DNA from: Photobacterium swingsii
Lineage (GTDB): Bacteria; Pseudomonadota; Gammaproteobacteria; Enterobacterales; Vibrionaceae
Length of the DNA stretch: 64,000 nt
Assembly (NCBI RefSeq): GCF_024346715.1
Contig: NZ_AP024853.1
Span: 682,001-746,000 of the forward strand
Direction of reading: 5' to 3'
Shown here: positions 22,954 to 32,863 of the stretch, piece by piece
Position numbering within the stretch: position 1 is the stretch's first letter
How the letters are laid out: each line of letters starts with the position of its first letter
Translations under genes and position numbers: made by a program
Notes under the pieces: model-generated
Database searches by the model: none
The model's input: only the letters and a program-made list of their open reading frames with translations
What the model was told of the DNA's origin: nothing

Positions 22954-24933
22954 CTACACCTTAAAGCGTTCAATTAATGTTTGTTGTTGCGATGCCAGCA
23001 TTGACAGTGCTTCGCTGCTATCTGCTGATTCTCGAGCTTCTGCTTCTGCGTTATAAGCAACATGCGCAATACCATTGATGTGTTCAGCAACTTGTTGGCT
23101 TACCGAGATCTGCTCTTCTGTCGCAAGTGCTACCTGTTCTGCCATCTCATTTATTTGCATCATGCGCTCAGCAATACTCTGCAAAGTTTGATCAGTTAAA
23201 CGACTTTGCTCAACACACTCATCAGTCTGCTGCTGACTTCGAGCCATCACAGACACCACTTCGGCGGCACTCTGTTGTAAGTTTTGAATCATATGCTGAA
23301 TTTCTTCCGTCGACTGCTGAGTTCGATTGGCTAATGCGCGCACTTCATCGGCAACAACAGCAAAACCTCGCCCTTGCTCACCAGCTCGCGCTGCCTCAAT
23401 CGCAGCATTCAATGCAAGTAGATTGGTTTGCTCTGCAATGCCGCGGATCACATCCAAGATGCTACCAATATTATTACTAAAACCTTCTAAGTGACGGGTT
23501 ATGCCAGCGGCCTCAGTGATGTCGTTAGCAAGGCGCTCTGTGATCAAACGGTTTTGTGCCACTTGATCTCGCCCAGCTTGCGTTGCTGAATTCGCTTCAT
23601 TCACTTCGACAACGGTTAAATCCGATGAACGAGCGATTTCTTTAGCGCTAACTTCTAATTCAGAAATCGCAGCAGCCACTTGATCGGTTCGTGCTTTTTG
23701 ATCTTCTACACGCCCCATCGCCTGCTCGCTAATATTGGCTGTTTTGTTGGCTTCATCCACTAAACGGGCTGAACCTTGATTAATTTGCTTTAAAATGTCC
23801 GCCATACTGTGAGATAGCTGATCAATAGATTGTGATAATGCCCCAAACTCACAAGAAGATTGGTAGTTTGTTCGTTGCGTCATATCACCTGCTGTCATTT
23901 TACGTAAAACAGCATTAATTGATTTTAACGGTGTATGTATGCTCTTTGCCGTAGAAATGGCAACGATCAACGCAACAGCCGCTGAAATAAAGGCAGCAAA
24001 CAAAATCATTAGCTCAGCATTTGAAACCGCTTCATCCGCAGCTTGGCGGCTTTGTGTTGCTACCTGACGTGCATAATTAACGTAATCTTCTAACGCATTT
24101 TGGGTCGTAACGACATGCGCAAGCGCTTGTTGGTTTTGCGCTAAAATGGCATGACCTAATCTTTGCTGTTCAGCCATCACAGCCAATAATCCTTGGCTGC
24201 CTAATGTCAGATCACGCACTTTATTCAAGTTGCGGCTGTAACGCGCTTTAACATCCGATTCGACATTAATGCGAGCTAATCGCTGACTCGCGATTTCAAT
24301 ATCTTTTGCTAATACTTTGCCTAATGCGCCTAAGTCAGTTTCTGCATTGGCTCGACGTAGATTTTTTAAATCTCGACCAATACCGCTAGTAATCAACTCT
24401 GCGCGATTGTGCATAGAACGCTTCACGCTTGCACGTTGCAACAACAAATTAGCCGCCCATTGGTAGGTATCTTCTAATCGAAGAAACTTTTCATTAAGTT
24501 CAGTCCGCTGCGTATTCACAGAAACCAATTGATCATGTTGTGAAATCACAGACTCAGCGGATAGGAAGAAACGTTCAGAAGCAATTAATACCGGGCGAAG
24601 TGCGTTCTGAGCTTGCTCGCTGTTCGCTTGTGAAATTACGTGCATTTTTGCTTGTTCAAACTGCGCTTTTGCTCGTTCAAATGCCTGCTTTTGTGCTGGT
24701 AATTTTGACGTATCATCCGTCGCTCTGTATTCCACCAGCATAAGCTGGCTTTCCAGAAGATTAGCCAAAAGCTGGCTCGACGAAATAACCATAGGCGTAG
24801 AGTTTTCTGTTACATCAAGTAGACGGCTATGTATGCGATTGGTGTTGCTATAACTAATACCACCAACAATGGCGATTAAGAGAAACATCAATGCGAAACC
24901 AGCAATAGTCCTTTGTACTATCGAGAGAGACAT
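22954..24933 (-). CDS. Methyl-accepting chemotaxis protein
   Basis: A transmembrane chemoreceptor of 659 residues. TM1 is about 10-28, then comes a long helical periplasmic domain (about 30-300, Gln/Ala-rich, like a helical-bundle sensor), TM2 about 305-325, HAMP, and a signalling domain with tip [19 protein letters not shown]. It is directly followed by the solute-binding protein gene with no gap. A receptor that reads the ligand-loaded binding protein is the likely function (inference). Confidence 0.92.
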   Translation of the reverse strand: MSLSIVQRTIAGFALMFLLIAIVGGISYSNTNRIHSRLLDVTENSTPMVISSSQLLANLLESQLMLVEYRATDDTSKLPAQKQAFERAKAQFEQAKMHVISQANSEQAQNALRPVLIASERFFLSAESVISQHDQLVSVNTQRTELNEKFLRLEDTYQWAANLLLQRASVKRSMHNRAELITSGIGRDLKNLRRANAETDLGALGKVLAKDIEIASQRLARINVESDVKARYSRNLNKVRDLTLGSQGLLAVMAEQQRLGHAILAQNQQALAHVVTTQNALEDYVNYARQVATQSRQAADEAVSNAELMILFAAFISAAVALIVAISTAKSIHTPLKSINAVLRKMTAGDMTQRTNYQSSCEFGALSQSIDQLSHSMADILKQINQGSARLVDEANKTANISEQAMGRVEDQKARTDQVAAAISELEVSAKEIARSSDLTVVEVNEANSATQAGRDQVAQNRLITERLANDITEAAGITRHLEGFSNNIGSILDVIRGIAEQTNLLALNAAIEAARAGEQGRGFAVVADEVRALANRTQQSTEEIQHMIQNLQQSAAEVVSVMARSQQQTDECVEQSRLTDQTLQSIAERMMQINEMAEQVALATEEQISVSQQVAEHINGIAHVAYNAEAEARESADSSEALSMLASQQQTLIERFKV

Positions 24934-25240
24934 AATTCACTTCTTATATTATGCGTAGCGGTAATGGCGTGGAAATTACTGTTCAAACAGTCAATATCCC
25001 ATCAGCATGCAATATACTTATTTCACACCTCGAATTAAAAGCAATAAAATCAATTTTATTAAATAGATCACAGATTTATAAAAACAAGCAAGACGAGTAA
25101 GATAACCAGAAACGGCAAGAGTGAAGATAACGCTAGCAGTCTGAGAGACAAAAGTGAGGATATTGACGCCTAGTTCTTTATGAAATAGACGCCAATTGGC
25201 TACGAGGTATAACCGTGAATTAATGAGTCGGTAGGATTAG
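24934..25240. other. Upstream region of the chemoreceptor gene
   Basis: About 300 gene-free AT-rich bases holding the receptor promoter. The only structure noted is an AATAAAAT-CA-ATTTTATT inverted repeat at 25043-25060. No convincing promoter match is assigned. Confidence 0.4.
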
Positions 25241-25498
25241 CTAGCTATTTGCGTTGTCGTGATGTTGAATAAGCTGCTTATGTAACTGATCTTTCAGTTT
25301 TAAACGCTGAAGTTTCAAGTTGTGCATGTCGTTATCATCAATCGGGCTACCTGACACTTCCAACTGACGAATATCGTAATCTAATTCATGATACTGCTGA
25401 AGGTCAGCCTTAAAGCTTGGGTCATCATGATTAAGTTGAACAATATCTAATTTGAGTTCAGGAAAATCTAAGATAAAAGCATGGTTTTCATTTAGCAT
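25241..25498 (-). CDS. YdcH/DUF465 family protein
   Basis: A small helical protein of 85 residues with the YdcH features: LDIVQLNHDDPSFKADLQQYHELDYDIRQLE and a second helix LKLQRLKLKDQLHKQL, forming a hairpin coiled coil. The cellular role of the family is not established. ATG 25498 is used because GAGGGA lies 7 bases upstream; the longer reading from 25528 lacks a ribosome binding site. It stands alone with gaps on both sides. Confidence 0.8.
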   Translation of the reverse strand: MLNENHAFILDFPELKLDIVQLNHDDPSFKADLQQYHELDYDIRQLEVSGSPIDDNDMHNLKLQRLKLKDQLHKQLIQHHDNANS

Positions 25499-25657
25499 CC
25501 GCGTTCCCTCTTCTGTCAGATTACTCATCAGTATAGAAGTAATTTATTGAAAGAAATGAGGTTTGCCACGCAAACTAACTAAGTTTAAGGCTATCACCTT
25601 ACTATCTCTCCCCCCCTACCTAGCACCAGCGTATTAAGCTGGCACTTTGCATTCAAT

Positions 25658-26173
25658 TTAACCATCAAAGGCGGAATGAAAAGCCACATTTCCTGTTGGT
25701 AACTCAACATCCGTGGTGCTTAACTGTTTCATTAAAAAATACTCAGCAGGTACACCAGCAAGTGTCAGGTTAGAATGAGCTTTAAAACCAAAGCGACCGT
25801 AATACTCTGGTTCACCAAGCAAAACAATGCCTTCCGCTCCACGCGTTTTCATCATCTCAACGCCAATATTTATCAGCTGACTCCCAATGCCTTCACCTTG
25901 TCGATTGGGGCACACAGACACTGGGCCTAACCCAAACCACGCAGAAGTGATACCAGCCACTGTAACAGGAGAAAAAGCGATATGCCCAATAATGCCTGAT
26001 GCATCTTCCGCAACTAATGAGAGGGTTAAAGCCCCCTCATTACGGAGTCCGTTAATGATTAAATGCTCTGTCGGCTTCGCACCTGGAGCATGGTGAGGAT
26101 GACCTTCAAATGCGCGATAAGTAAGGGTTTCTATTGCATTATTGTCTGACGTTTCTTGCGCTCTAATTTTCAT
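25658..26173 (-). CDS. GNAT N-acetyltransferase (YhbS-like)
   Basis: Uses acetyl-CoA to acetylate an unknown small substrate. A 171-residue single domain has the CoA-binding motif NRQGEGIGSQLI (about 89-100), the YhbS-type LGLGPVSV strand before it, and EYYGRFGFKAH (about 122-132) near the end, characteristic of the YhbS subgroup. It is monocistronic. The substrate is unknown. Confidence 0.85.
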   Translation of the reverse strand: MKIRAQETSDNNAIETLTYRAFEGHPHHAPGAKPTEHLIINGLRNEGALTLSLVAEDASGIIGHIAFSPVTVAGITSAWFGLGPVSVCPNRQGEGIGSQLINIGVEMMKTRGAEGIVLLGEPEYYGRFGFKAHSNLTLAGVPAEYFLMKQLSTTDVELPTGNVAFHSAFDG

Positions 26174-26361
26174 TACAAACCTTTCGTCTAATCACTAATA
26201 CAGGCCGCTTTATGGCCTAAGTATTAAATATACTGTTGATGATTTATGACATCACCAACTCTTGATAAGGCGTGCACTGTAAAGTGTAAACTTGTAGACA
26301 GGTCAAACAGAAATTTCAACATTTACGTTTTGATTTTTTACTTCTGTGGCTGTGATTTTGG

Positions 26362-28230
26362 TTAACGCTTCGATTGGATCAAAGCACTGGCGTTAAGCAT
26401 GGCATCTTTAGTACTCACATCAATAATGGCGATATTCTTAAAACGTTCAGGCTCCTTAATCGCAACATCGTGAGCAAAGATCACAAGTTTAGCGCGGGCG
26501 ATATCTCGCTCACTGATGCGATTGTTTATGCCGTTGGCACCTTGCGTTTCCACCTTGATTTGCACACCCATCGCATAAGCTGCTTTCTCTAACGATTTTG
26601 CCGCTAAGAAAGTATGGGCCACACCTGACGGACAAGAGGTAACAGCAAGAATATCGGCTACTCCTTCACCTTCCACCGAACCGTAGCTTCCCGCAGCTAT
26701 GTCTTGTTGATCATCTTCAACCACGTTCTTCTTCAGGGCGATGACAATACAAGCGGTAGTCAATGCTCCAGCTAAGGTGCCGATAATGTACCCTAGCTTG
26801 CCATCAACCACTGGCAATACAATCCAACCGCCCCAAGGCGCATGATTTAGGACATGAAACATAAAACCCGTTACATTACCCACGATGCCACCCGCGACAA
26901 TCGCAGGTAGAACACGCGCAGGATCAGCGGCCGCAAAAGGGATCGCCCCTTCGCTGATCCCTATCATTCCCATGATCCCAGCCGCTTTACCCGCTTCACG
27001 TTCGTCACGCTTAAACTTTTTCGGTGATAAGAAGGTCGCCAAAGCAAGCCCCAGTGGCGGTGTACAGATCGCTATACCCACGCCCCCCATAAGCCAGGGC
27101 TGAGTATTGACTTGAGTTTGAGCAAAGAGTGTCGCCACTTTATTGATCGGGCCACCCATATCAAAGGCTGTCATTCCCCCCAAAATCGTACCCAGCAGCA
27201 CTTTGCCTGAACCCGCCATGCCCGTTAACCATGCATTTAAGGTAACCATGGCATCAGCAATAGGTGCTCCTATTACCCACATCACAGCACCACATGTCGC
27301 AAAAGTTCCCACTAGCGGATAAATGAAAATACTGCCAAGTGAACTCATGCTATCGGGCAATGAGATTTTCTTAAGTGTTCGCACAACAAAACCAGCAAAA
27401 AAGCCAACCACAATGGCCCCTAAAAATCCGGTATCGTAATGATTAACAGCAACCCAAGAACCTATCATACCGGGGGCTAAGCCAGGCTTATCGGCAATGG
27501 AATAAGCAATATAACCACCTAAGACGGCCGTAAATAAAGTCAGCCCAGCAATACCCATTTGAGCAATATCGGCAAGCACGCCTGTCTCTGGCACACCACC
27601 ATGCCCTGAAATCATGACAGACAAGGATAGCAATACGCCCCCCGCTACGATGAAAGGGATCATATGAGAAGTGCCAAATAGCAAGTGCTCTTTAATGTGC
27701 GCAAGACGCTGCTTAAAAGGACTAAGCGGCACTGGCGCAAAATTCGAAGATGAAAAAGCCGGCTGGGTCTGCGCGCTTGGTTCTATATCGGTTAAAAGTG
27801 CACGCGCAGCGTCAATGGACTCCGCCGCCTTAAGCTGAGTGATAAAGCTTTCTTCAATCAGCTTAGTGGATAACTGAGCTAACACTTCAATATGATGATG
27901 ATCTTGACCATCTGGCGATGCCAGCATAAAAAAGACATCTGATAATTCACCGTCTTCAGCCCCATAGTCGATACCTGTTCGGCTGATCCCCACCGCAACC
28001 GCTGGCTTTGCCACCGCATCACTCTTTGCGTGAGGAATAGCGATACCTTCTTCAAAGCCGGTATTGCCAATTTCCTCTCGCTTCCATAAATCGGCCAAGA
28101 ATTGTTCTTTATTGGCAAGCTTGCCAGCCCCATCCAATAAATCGACCAACTCTTGAAGGACGGCTTCTTTCGTTTTGGCCTGTAGATCTAAGCAAATAAT
28201 CTCTGGTTCGATCAGGTCTGTAATGTCCAT
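26362..28230 (-). CDS. Fructose-family PTS permease, domains A-C-B
   Basis: Imports and phosphorylates a sugar of the fructose/mannose class. EIIA (about 1-150) has phospho-His in GIAIPHAKS (about 61-69). EIIC is about 180-495, with many membrane helices and the GGMTAFDMGGPINKVA motif. EIIB (about 520-622) has phospho-Cys in TSCPSGVAHT. The A-C-B order differs from the A-B-C enzyme at 30864. The EIIC/EIIB part is very similar to the 34908-36308 protein, so the two are recent paralogues. It is divergent from the EIIB gene at 28499. The substrate is not determinable; mannose or a related hexose is suggested by the manA context. Confidence 0.9.
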   Translation of the reverse strand: MDITDLIEPEIICLDLQAKTKEAVLQELVDLLDGAGKLANKEQFLADLWKREEIGNTGFEEGIAIPHAKSDAVAKPAVAVGISRTGIDYGAEDGELSDVFFMLASPDGQDHHHIEVLAQLSTKLIEESFITQLKAAESIDAARALLTDIEPSAQTQPAFSSSNFAPVPLSPFKQRLAHIKEHLLFGTSHMIPFIVAGGVLLSLSVMISGHGGVPETGVLADIAQMGIAGLTLFTAVLGGYIAYSIADKPGLAPGMIGSWVAVNHYDTGFLGAIVVGFFAGFVVRTLKKISLPDSMSSLGSIFIYPLVGTFATCGAVMWVIGAPIADAMVTLNAWLTGMAGSGKVLLGTILGGMTAFDMGGPINKVATLFAQTQVNTQPWLMGGVGIAICTPPLGLALATFLSPKKFKRDEREAGKAAGIMGMIGISEGAIPFAAADPARVLPAIVAGGIVGNVTGFMFHVLNHAPWGGWIVLPVVDGKLGYIIGTLAGALTTACIVIALKKNVVEDDQQDIAAGSYGSVEGEGVADILAVTSCPSGVAHTFLAAKSLEKAAYAMGVQIKVETQGANGINNRISERDIARAKLVIFAHDVAIKEPERFKNIAIIDVSTKDAMLNASALIQSKR

Positions 28231-28498
28231 TGTTATCCCTAAACTACCCTTATATGCTCAGTCAAAAATAATGATTACCTTAGCCTGTCTTCACGCTTTG
28301 TTGCACGTCCAAGCTGAGTTCTGCTCGGCTTAGGTTAGCGATCCGCCCCTGTGGGTTATATAGGACTAAAGAAGCATTAACTGGATAAATGTAACATGGT
28401 ATTCAAACTGTGATATGCGTCTTTCATTTAACGCATTCAAAATAATGTATTCCGTATCGGCTGTGCTAATATCCGCAAAAATGGACGTGAGAAAAATT

Positions 28499-28801
28499 AT
28501 GAAAATTGTTGCTGTCACAGCCTGCCCTACAGGTATTGCGCATACTTACATGGCAGCAGATGCACTCATGAAAACAGCCCCCAAATACAATGTTCACATC
28601 AAAGTTGAAACACAAGGTGCAATGGGGGTTGAAAACCAGCTGACACCGCATGATATCGCCCAAGCAGATAAAGTATTAATCGTCTCTGACATTGAGGTTG
28701 AACATGCTGCACGCTTCGAAGCAATGCACACCATACGTATTCCTATTGAAGACGTATTACTCAACGTAGATAAAGTCTTCCTCGTTCACTGCCGCGAATA
28801 A
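28499..28801 (+). CDS. PTS fructose-family EIIB
   Basis: A free-standing EIIB domain of 100 residues with the phospho-Cys motif TACPTGIAHTYMAA (about 7-20) and IKVETQGAMG (about 35-44). It passes phosphate from an EIIA to the sugar bound by an EIIC. ATG 28499 starts the domain cleanly; the longer frame adds an unrelated leader. The HPr-EIIA fusion gene follows after 16 bases, so the pair forms an operon, and together they could complement the membrane EIIC proteins nearby. Confidence 0.85.
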   Translation: MKIVAVTACPTGIAHTYMAADALMKTAPKYNVHIKVETQGAMGVENQLTPHDIAQADKVLIVSDIEVEHAARFEAMHTIRIPIEDVLLNVDKVFLVHCRE

Positions 28802-28817
28802 ACACTCGATATAGCCA

Positions 28818-29594
28818 ATGAACGAATACCAAATCACCTTTTTTGTCGATGATGCCAATGCCAGCGCGTATGTGGCTAAGCCTTTGCTTCATCTATCAAA
28901 AAAGTTCAAAAGCACACTTCGTATTATTAATATTACGCGTAATCGTACGGCCAAATTATCCAAATCTGTTGCTATGCTACAAGTAGGTTTGGTTAATGGT
29001 GATTTGTGTCAGATAACGGCTGTAGGCATTGATGCCGAATTAGCATGCTTTGTGATTAAAGACATCATTGCCGAGCACTTTACGTTAATAGGCGCACACA
29101 TTAATTATGAATTTTCGAGCCAGTTAACCGCACGTTTGCCTCAAATTTGCCCTCCAAGCGAGATCCAATGGCACTATGCCAAAGCGCAGACTGAATTAAC
29201 TAAGTTTGAATGTTTAAAGGGGCTGGCACAGCTGATTCACCCTCAAGAACCGGATGAATTGATCCTCGCCTTCATCAAGCGTGAAGAACGGTCATCAACT
29301 TGTGTCGCACCGGGTATCGGCCTTCCCCATGTGATGTTTACCGACATTGACCATATTTCTGTCGCCGTTATCTCCAGTGATAACCCGATTAACTGGGAAT
29401 CAAAAATGGGGGAAGTTCACCTCGCTATAGCACTGGTGATGCCTGCAAAACCAACCCGCGAACAAATTATCTCTGCAACGAACCTGACGCGTAATTTATT
29501 GTGTGAGCAACTTCCTGAACGATTACTTCTCACTAAGAGCTGTATCGATCTACAAGCCTTATTGATGTACTCCATGTCGCGCTTACTGCCATAA
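28818..29594 (+). CDS. Degenerate HPr-like domain fused to PTS EIIA
   Basis: Residues 1-90 have the length and strand order of HPr (FVDDANASAYVAKPLLHLSKKF then LQVGLVNGDLCQITAVG). The phospho-His of the usual GLHARPA motif is absent: the site reads NASAYVAKP. Residues about 110-258 are a fructose-type EIIA with the active His in GIGLPHVMF. This resembles the DTP/FPr type of multiphosphoryl protein with a broken HPr module. It is co-transcribed with the EIIB gene. The degenerate domain may serve in docking or sensing. Confidence 0.75.
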   Translation: MNEYQITFFVDDANASAYVAKPLLHLSKKFKSTLRIINITRNRTAKLSKSVAMLQVGLVNGDLCQITAVGIDAELACFVIKDIIAEHFTLIGAHINYEFSSQLTARLPQICPPSEIQWHYAKAQTELTKFECLKGLAQLIHPQEPDELILAFIKREERSSTCVAPGIGLPHVMFTDIDHISVAVISSDNPINWESKMGEVHLAIALVMPAKPTREQIISATNLTRNLLCEQLPERLLLTKSCIDLQALLMYSMSRLLP

Positions 29595-29655
29595 CACAGT
29601 GCATGCCAACGCTTGTGTGGGGCTATTTCATTTCACTCAATAGCCCCTCTTTAAT

Positions 29656-30516
29656 TCAAATAGATCCACGGTAATCTGTTGGTGTGCGCCCCGTACGATT
29701 TTTAAATACACGGCAAAAGTAATTCACATCTTTAAAACCACAGCGAAGCGATACTTCATTGAGCTTAAAGTTGTACTTCTTGAGCATAAATTTCGCCCTA
29801 TCTATACGTACCCAAGTAATATAATCAGCTAAAGTCATGTGACCTTGCTGACGAAATAAGCGTGATAAATGATTAGCTGAAATACTAAAACGCGATGCGA
29901 TACTGTCACGTGTTATAGGGCGGTGGAAGTTTTCCTGAATATAGATACAAATGCCCTGGTACAGGTCTTGTACCCGGCTGTGCGATTTCTCGATAGGAGC
30001 ATCAAGCATGGTTTTACTGTACTGCAGTAAGGCTTGTAATAAGAGTTCATCCATTGGCTTCTTATTACTTTCGCGTGCCAATGAACTCAATGCCTCAAGA
30101 ATATTATCGATAGCAAAACCTGAACGTGTTTGGATACTGTGCTTTTGAATATCATAAAAGCTGGCTTCACCTTTTCGTTTACTCACCAAACTCAATCCTA
30201 ATTGGCGACGACCAAACAACATGCTCAGCACTGAGCAATTAGTGTCCCAGTCAGGTTTATTCCAACAGTTAGGCGGCACAAAAATCGCATCACCCGTTTT
30301 GGCTGTGATTTTAGTGATCATCCGCTCATGGCTTTCCAATTCATTAATATACTCACCGTCCAACACTAGCTCTAATCGTGGAAAGTTCACCTGATAACTA
30401 AACTGTGGCGGTGTGTGGAAATCGCCCGCAAACCAGATATTGCTTAACGGCTCTCGTTCGTTAAGCACCGAAGAAATTAAATCATGAAATACCATTTTCA
30501 AACTCTCAAAACGCAT
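29656..30516 (-). CDS. AraC-family regulator of the PTS/manA region
   Basis: A 286-residue transcription regulator. The N-terminal half is a cupin-like ligand domain (about 40-110, AKTGDAIFVPPNCWN). The C-terminal 100 residues hold two HTH motifs typical of AraC (RDSIASRFSISANHLSRLFRQ and LNEVSLRCGFKDVNYFCRVFKNRTG). Its position between the PTS genes matches the AraC regulator of the comparable V. cholerae cluster, which controls mannose use there; this is recalled, not checked. It is divergent from the EIIABC gene at 30864. Confidence 0.88.
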   Translation of the reverse strand: MRFESLKMVFHDLISSVLNEREPLSNIWFAGDFHTPPQFSYQVNFPRLELVLDGEYINELESHERMITKITAKTGDAIFVPPNCWNKPDWDTNCSVLSMLFGRRQLGLSLVSKRKGEASFYDIQKHSIQTRSGFAIDNILEALSSLARESNKKPMDELLLQALLQYSKTMLDAPIEKSHSRVQDLYQGICIYIQENFHRPITRDSIASRFSISANHLSRLFRQQGHMTLADYITWVRIDRAKFMLKKYNFKLNEVSLRCGFKDVNYFCRVFKNRTGRTPTDYRGSI

Positions 30517-30863
30517 TTGTAATGCTATGCGGTATAGATATACCTCTTGTCTTAATTATTAGCTATTGAGCAAAATCACAATTTCTATTCAAGGTTACAA
30601 AAATCCAGCTAAAGACGTAAATCTCTAGTAAGTGCGTCGCTAAAAAAATTGGCTCAACATATCACCACACCTTGCTGTCACTGGCCTAGAGCAGTTCAAG
30701 CCCTCTTGGTTTTCTTGAAAGAACCGCAAGGTTAACGATCAAAATCACACTCTTATTCGGTGGCTACAATCCTCTAGTAAATGTATTTTTTCTGCACTAC
30801 AGACTCCTACCACTAACTTTCAAAATACCCCTAGCACAACAATAAAAGTATTAGGGGTTAAAC
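30517..30863. other. Divergent control region between the AraC gene and EIIABC
   Basis: About 350 gene-free bases. A TACAAT at 30765-30770 is a possible -10 for EIIABC but has no good -35. AraC half-sites and a CRP site are expected here, but none is clear enough to call. Confidence 0.4.
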
Positions 30864-32777
30864 ATGATCACCAAATTAATCAACCAAGAATTGATTACAT
30901 TGGATCTTCAAGCCACTTCAAAAGAAGCGGTATTTAAAGAGCTCATTGAGGTTCTTTTTTCACAAGGTCGCATTTCTGATAAAGCACAGTTCCTTGCTGA
31001 TATACAGGCACGTGAAGCACAAGGTAATACAGGTTTTGAAGAAGGCGTTGCCCTTCCTCACGCAAAAAGCGCAGCCGTTATCACACCAGCTGTCGTCATT
31101 GGTGTCAGTAAAACAGGGATAGAATACGGTGCCGAAGATGGGCTGCCATCTAAACTCTTTTTCATGATTGCATCGCCTGATGGTGGTGATAATCACCATA
31201 TTGAAGTGCTGGCTGAATTATCGTCAAAACTGATTGAAGAGGGTTTCATCGACCGCTTCATGAATGCTGCGTCTAACGAGCAAGCCTTAGCATTGTTACT
31301 CGAAAAACAACAACCCGTTGAAGCACCAGACTCCCTTCAACAGCAAGGCTTTGTAATTGGGGTAACAGGTTGTCCAGCAGGTGTTGCCCACACCTACCTT
31401 GCAGCAGAAGCCTTAGAAAAAGGGGCCAAAGCTTTAGGTTACGGCATCAAGGTTGAAACCAACGGTTCAATCGGTGTTAAGAACAGCCCAACACCAGAAG
31501 AGATTGAACGAGCCGATGCCATTATTGTGGCATGTGACAAACAAGTCGATTTAACCCGATTTGCAGGCAAGCGCTTAATCAAAACCAATGTAAAAGCTCC
31601 AATTCGTGATGCCCAGGGGTTAATTACTCAAGCGCTTGCGGCCCCCGCTTATGAAGCCGAATCGACAAGCTCAACTTCCGATAAAACCTCAATCTCCAGT
31701 AAAGCCTCTGAAGCACGCTCTGATCTTTACCGCTACCTAATGAACGGCGTCTCACACATGATTCCGTTTGTCGTAACCGGGGGGTTGTTAATCGCACTGG
31801 CGTTAGCCATTGGCGGCGAACCCTCAGAAGCTGGCATGGCAATCCCAGCTGGCAGCATGTGGAATCAGATCTTAGATGTGGGTGTCGTGGCATTCACCTT
31901 AATGATCCCAATTCTTGCAGGCTATATCGCATACGCTATTGCTGATCGCCCAGCTCTTGCACCTGGTCTCATTGGCGGCTGGATAGCTAACAATGGCTCA
32001 TTCTATGGCGCAGAGGCAGGTACTGGCTTTATCGGGGCTATCGTCGCGGGTTTACTCGTCGGCTACTTCGTGAAGTTTATTGTCTCTATCAATTACCACA
32101 AATTTATCCAGCCACTTGTTCCTATTATGATTGCGCCAATTACAGGCTCACTCTTCATTGCTGGTCTATTTATCTTTGTTATTGGCGCCCCTATCGCTGA
32201 TTTAATGACAAGTCTTACCGAGCTATTAACAAGCATGAGTACAGGCAATGTAGTGTTACTGGGCATCGTACTCGGCGGTATGGCTGGCTTTGATATGGGT
32301 GGTCCGTTCAACAAAGTCGCCTTCTTGTTCTCTGTGGGCATGATAGCCAGCGGCCAAACCCAATTCATGGGCGCAATGGCATGTGCCATTCCTGTTGCAC
32401 CTTTGGGCATGGCGCTAGCTACAGCGCTAGGCCGTAAGTTCGAACTGTTTGAATCATCAGAAATTGAAGCAGGTAAAGCCGCGGGCGCCATGGGGTTAGT
32501 CGGTATTTCTGAAGGTGCGATTCCTTTTGCCGCACAAGATCCACTCTCTGTCATTCCCGCAAACGTACTTGGTTCTATGACAGCAGCGGTGATGGCGTTC
32601 TCTTTCGGTATCACAAATAGCGTGGCACACGGGGGGCCTGTTGTTGCCTTGCTTGGTGCGATGAACCATCCACTACTGGCCCTGATCTGTATGGCTGCTG
32701 GCGCAATCGTAACAGCACTGACTTGTGTCGCATTGAAAAAAATGCGCAAAGCAAAGCTCATCGCAGTAACTGCCTAG
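30864..32777 (+). CDS. Mannose/fructose PTS permease, domains A-B-C
   Basis: A 637-residue sugar importer. EIIA is about 1-150 with GVALPHAKS, EIIB about 165-260 with phospho-Cys in TGCPAGVAHTYLAAEALEKG, and EIIC about 290-637 with GGMAGFDMGGPFNKVAFL. It is followed after 86 bases by manA, so imported mannose-6-phosphate would be isomerised at once; mannose is therefore the best substrate guess. It is regulated, probably, by the divergent AraC protein. A homologous system in V. cholerae (VC1826) is annotated as mannose PTS. Confidence 0.9.
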   Translation: MITKLINQELITLDLQATSKEAVFKELIEVLFSQGRISDKAQFLADIQAREAQGNTGFEEGVALPHAKSAAVITPAVVIGVSKTGIEYGAEDGLPSKLFFMIASPDGGDNHHIEVLAELSSKLIEEGFIDRFMNAASNEQALALLLEKQQPVEAPDSLQQQGFVIGVTGCPAGVAHTYLAAEALEKGAKALGYGIKVETNGSIGVKNSPTPEEIERADAIIVACDKQVDLTRFAGKRLIKTNVKAPIRDAQGLITQALAAPAYEAESTSSTSDKTSISSKASEARSDLYRYLMNGVSHMIPFVVTGGLLIALALAIGGEPSEAGMAIPAGSMWNQILDVGVVAFTLMIPILAGYIAYAIADRPALAPGLIGGWIANNGSFYGAEAGTGFIGAIVAGLLVGYFVKFIVSINYHKFIQPLVPIMIAPITGSLFIAGLFIFVIGAPIADLMTSLTELLTSMSTGNVVLLGIVLGGMAGFDMGGPFNKVAFLFSVGMIASGQTQFMGAMACAIPVAPLGMALATALGRKFELFESSEIEAGKAAGAMGLVGISEGAIPFAAQDPLSVIPANVLGSMTAAVMAFSFGITNSVAHGGPVVALLGAMNHPLLALICMAAGAIVTALTCVALKKMRKAKLIAVTA

Positions 32778-32802
32778 CGCCTTACTCCAAGTAACTCATC
32801 AA

Positions 32803-32828
32803 TGGCTTGAGCTGATCTGCTCAAGCCA
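32803..32828 (+). promoter_or_regulatory. Hairpin between PTS gene and manA
   Basis: Perfect 10-base inverted repeat TGGCTTGAGC/GCTCAAGCCA with a 6-base loop. The ATTTC that follows is a poor terminator tail, so it may attenuate or stabilise the mRNA between the EII and manA genes. Confidence 0.5.
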
Positions 32829-32863
32829 ATTTCATATTTCCCTAAATTCTCATGGTGATTCTG

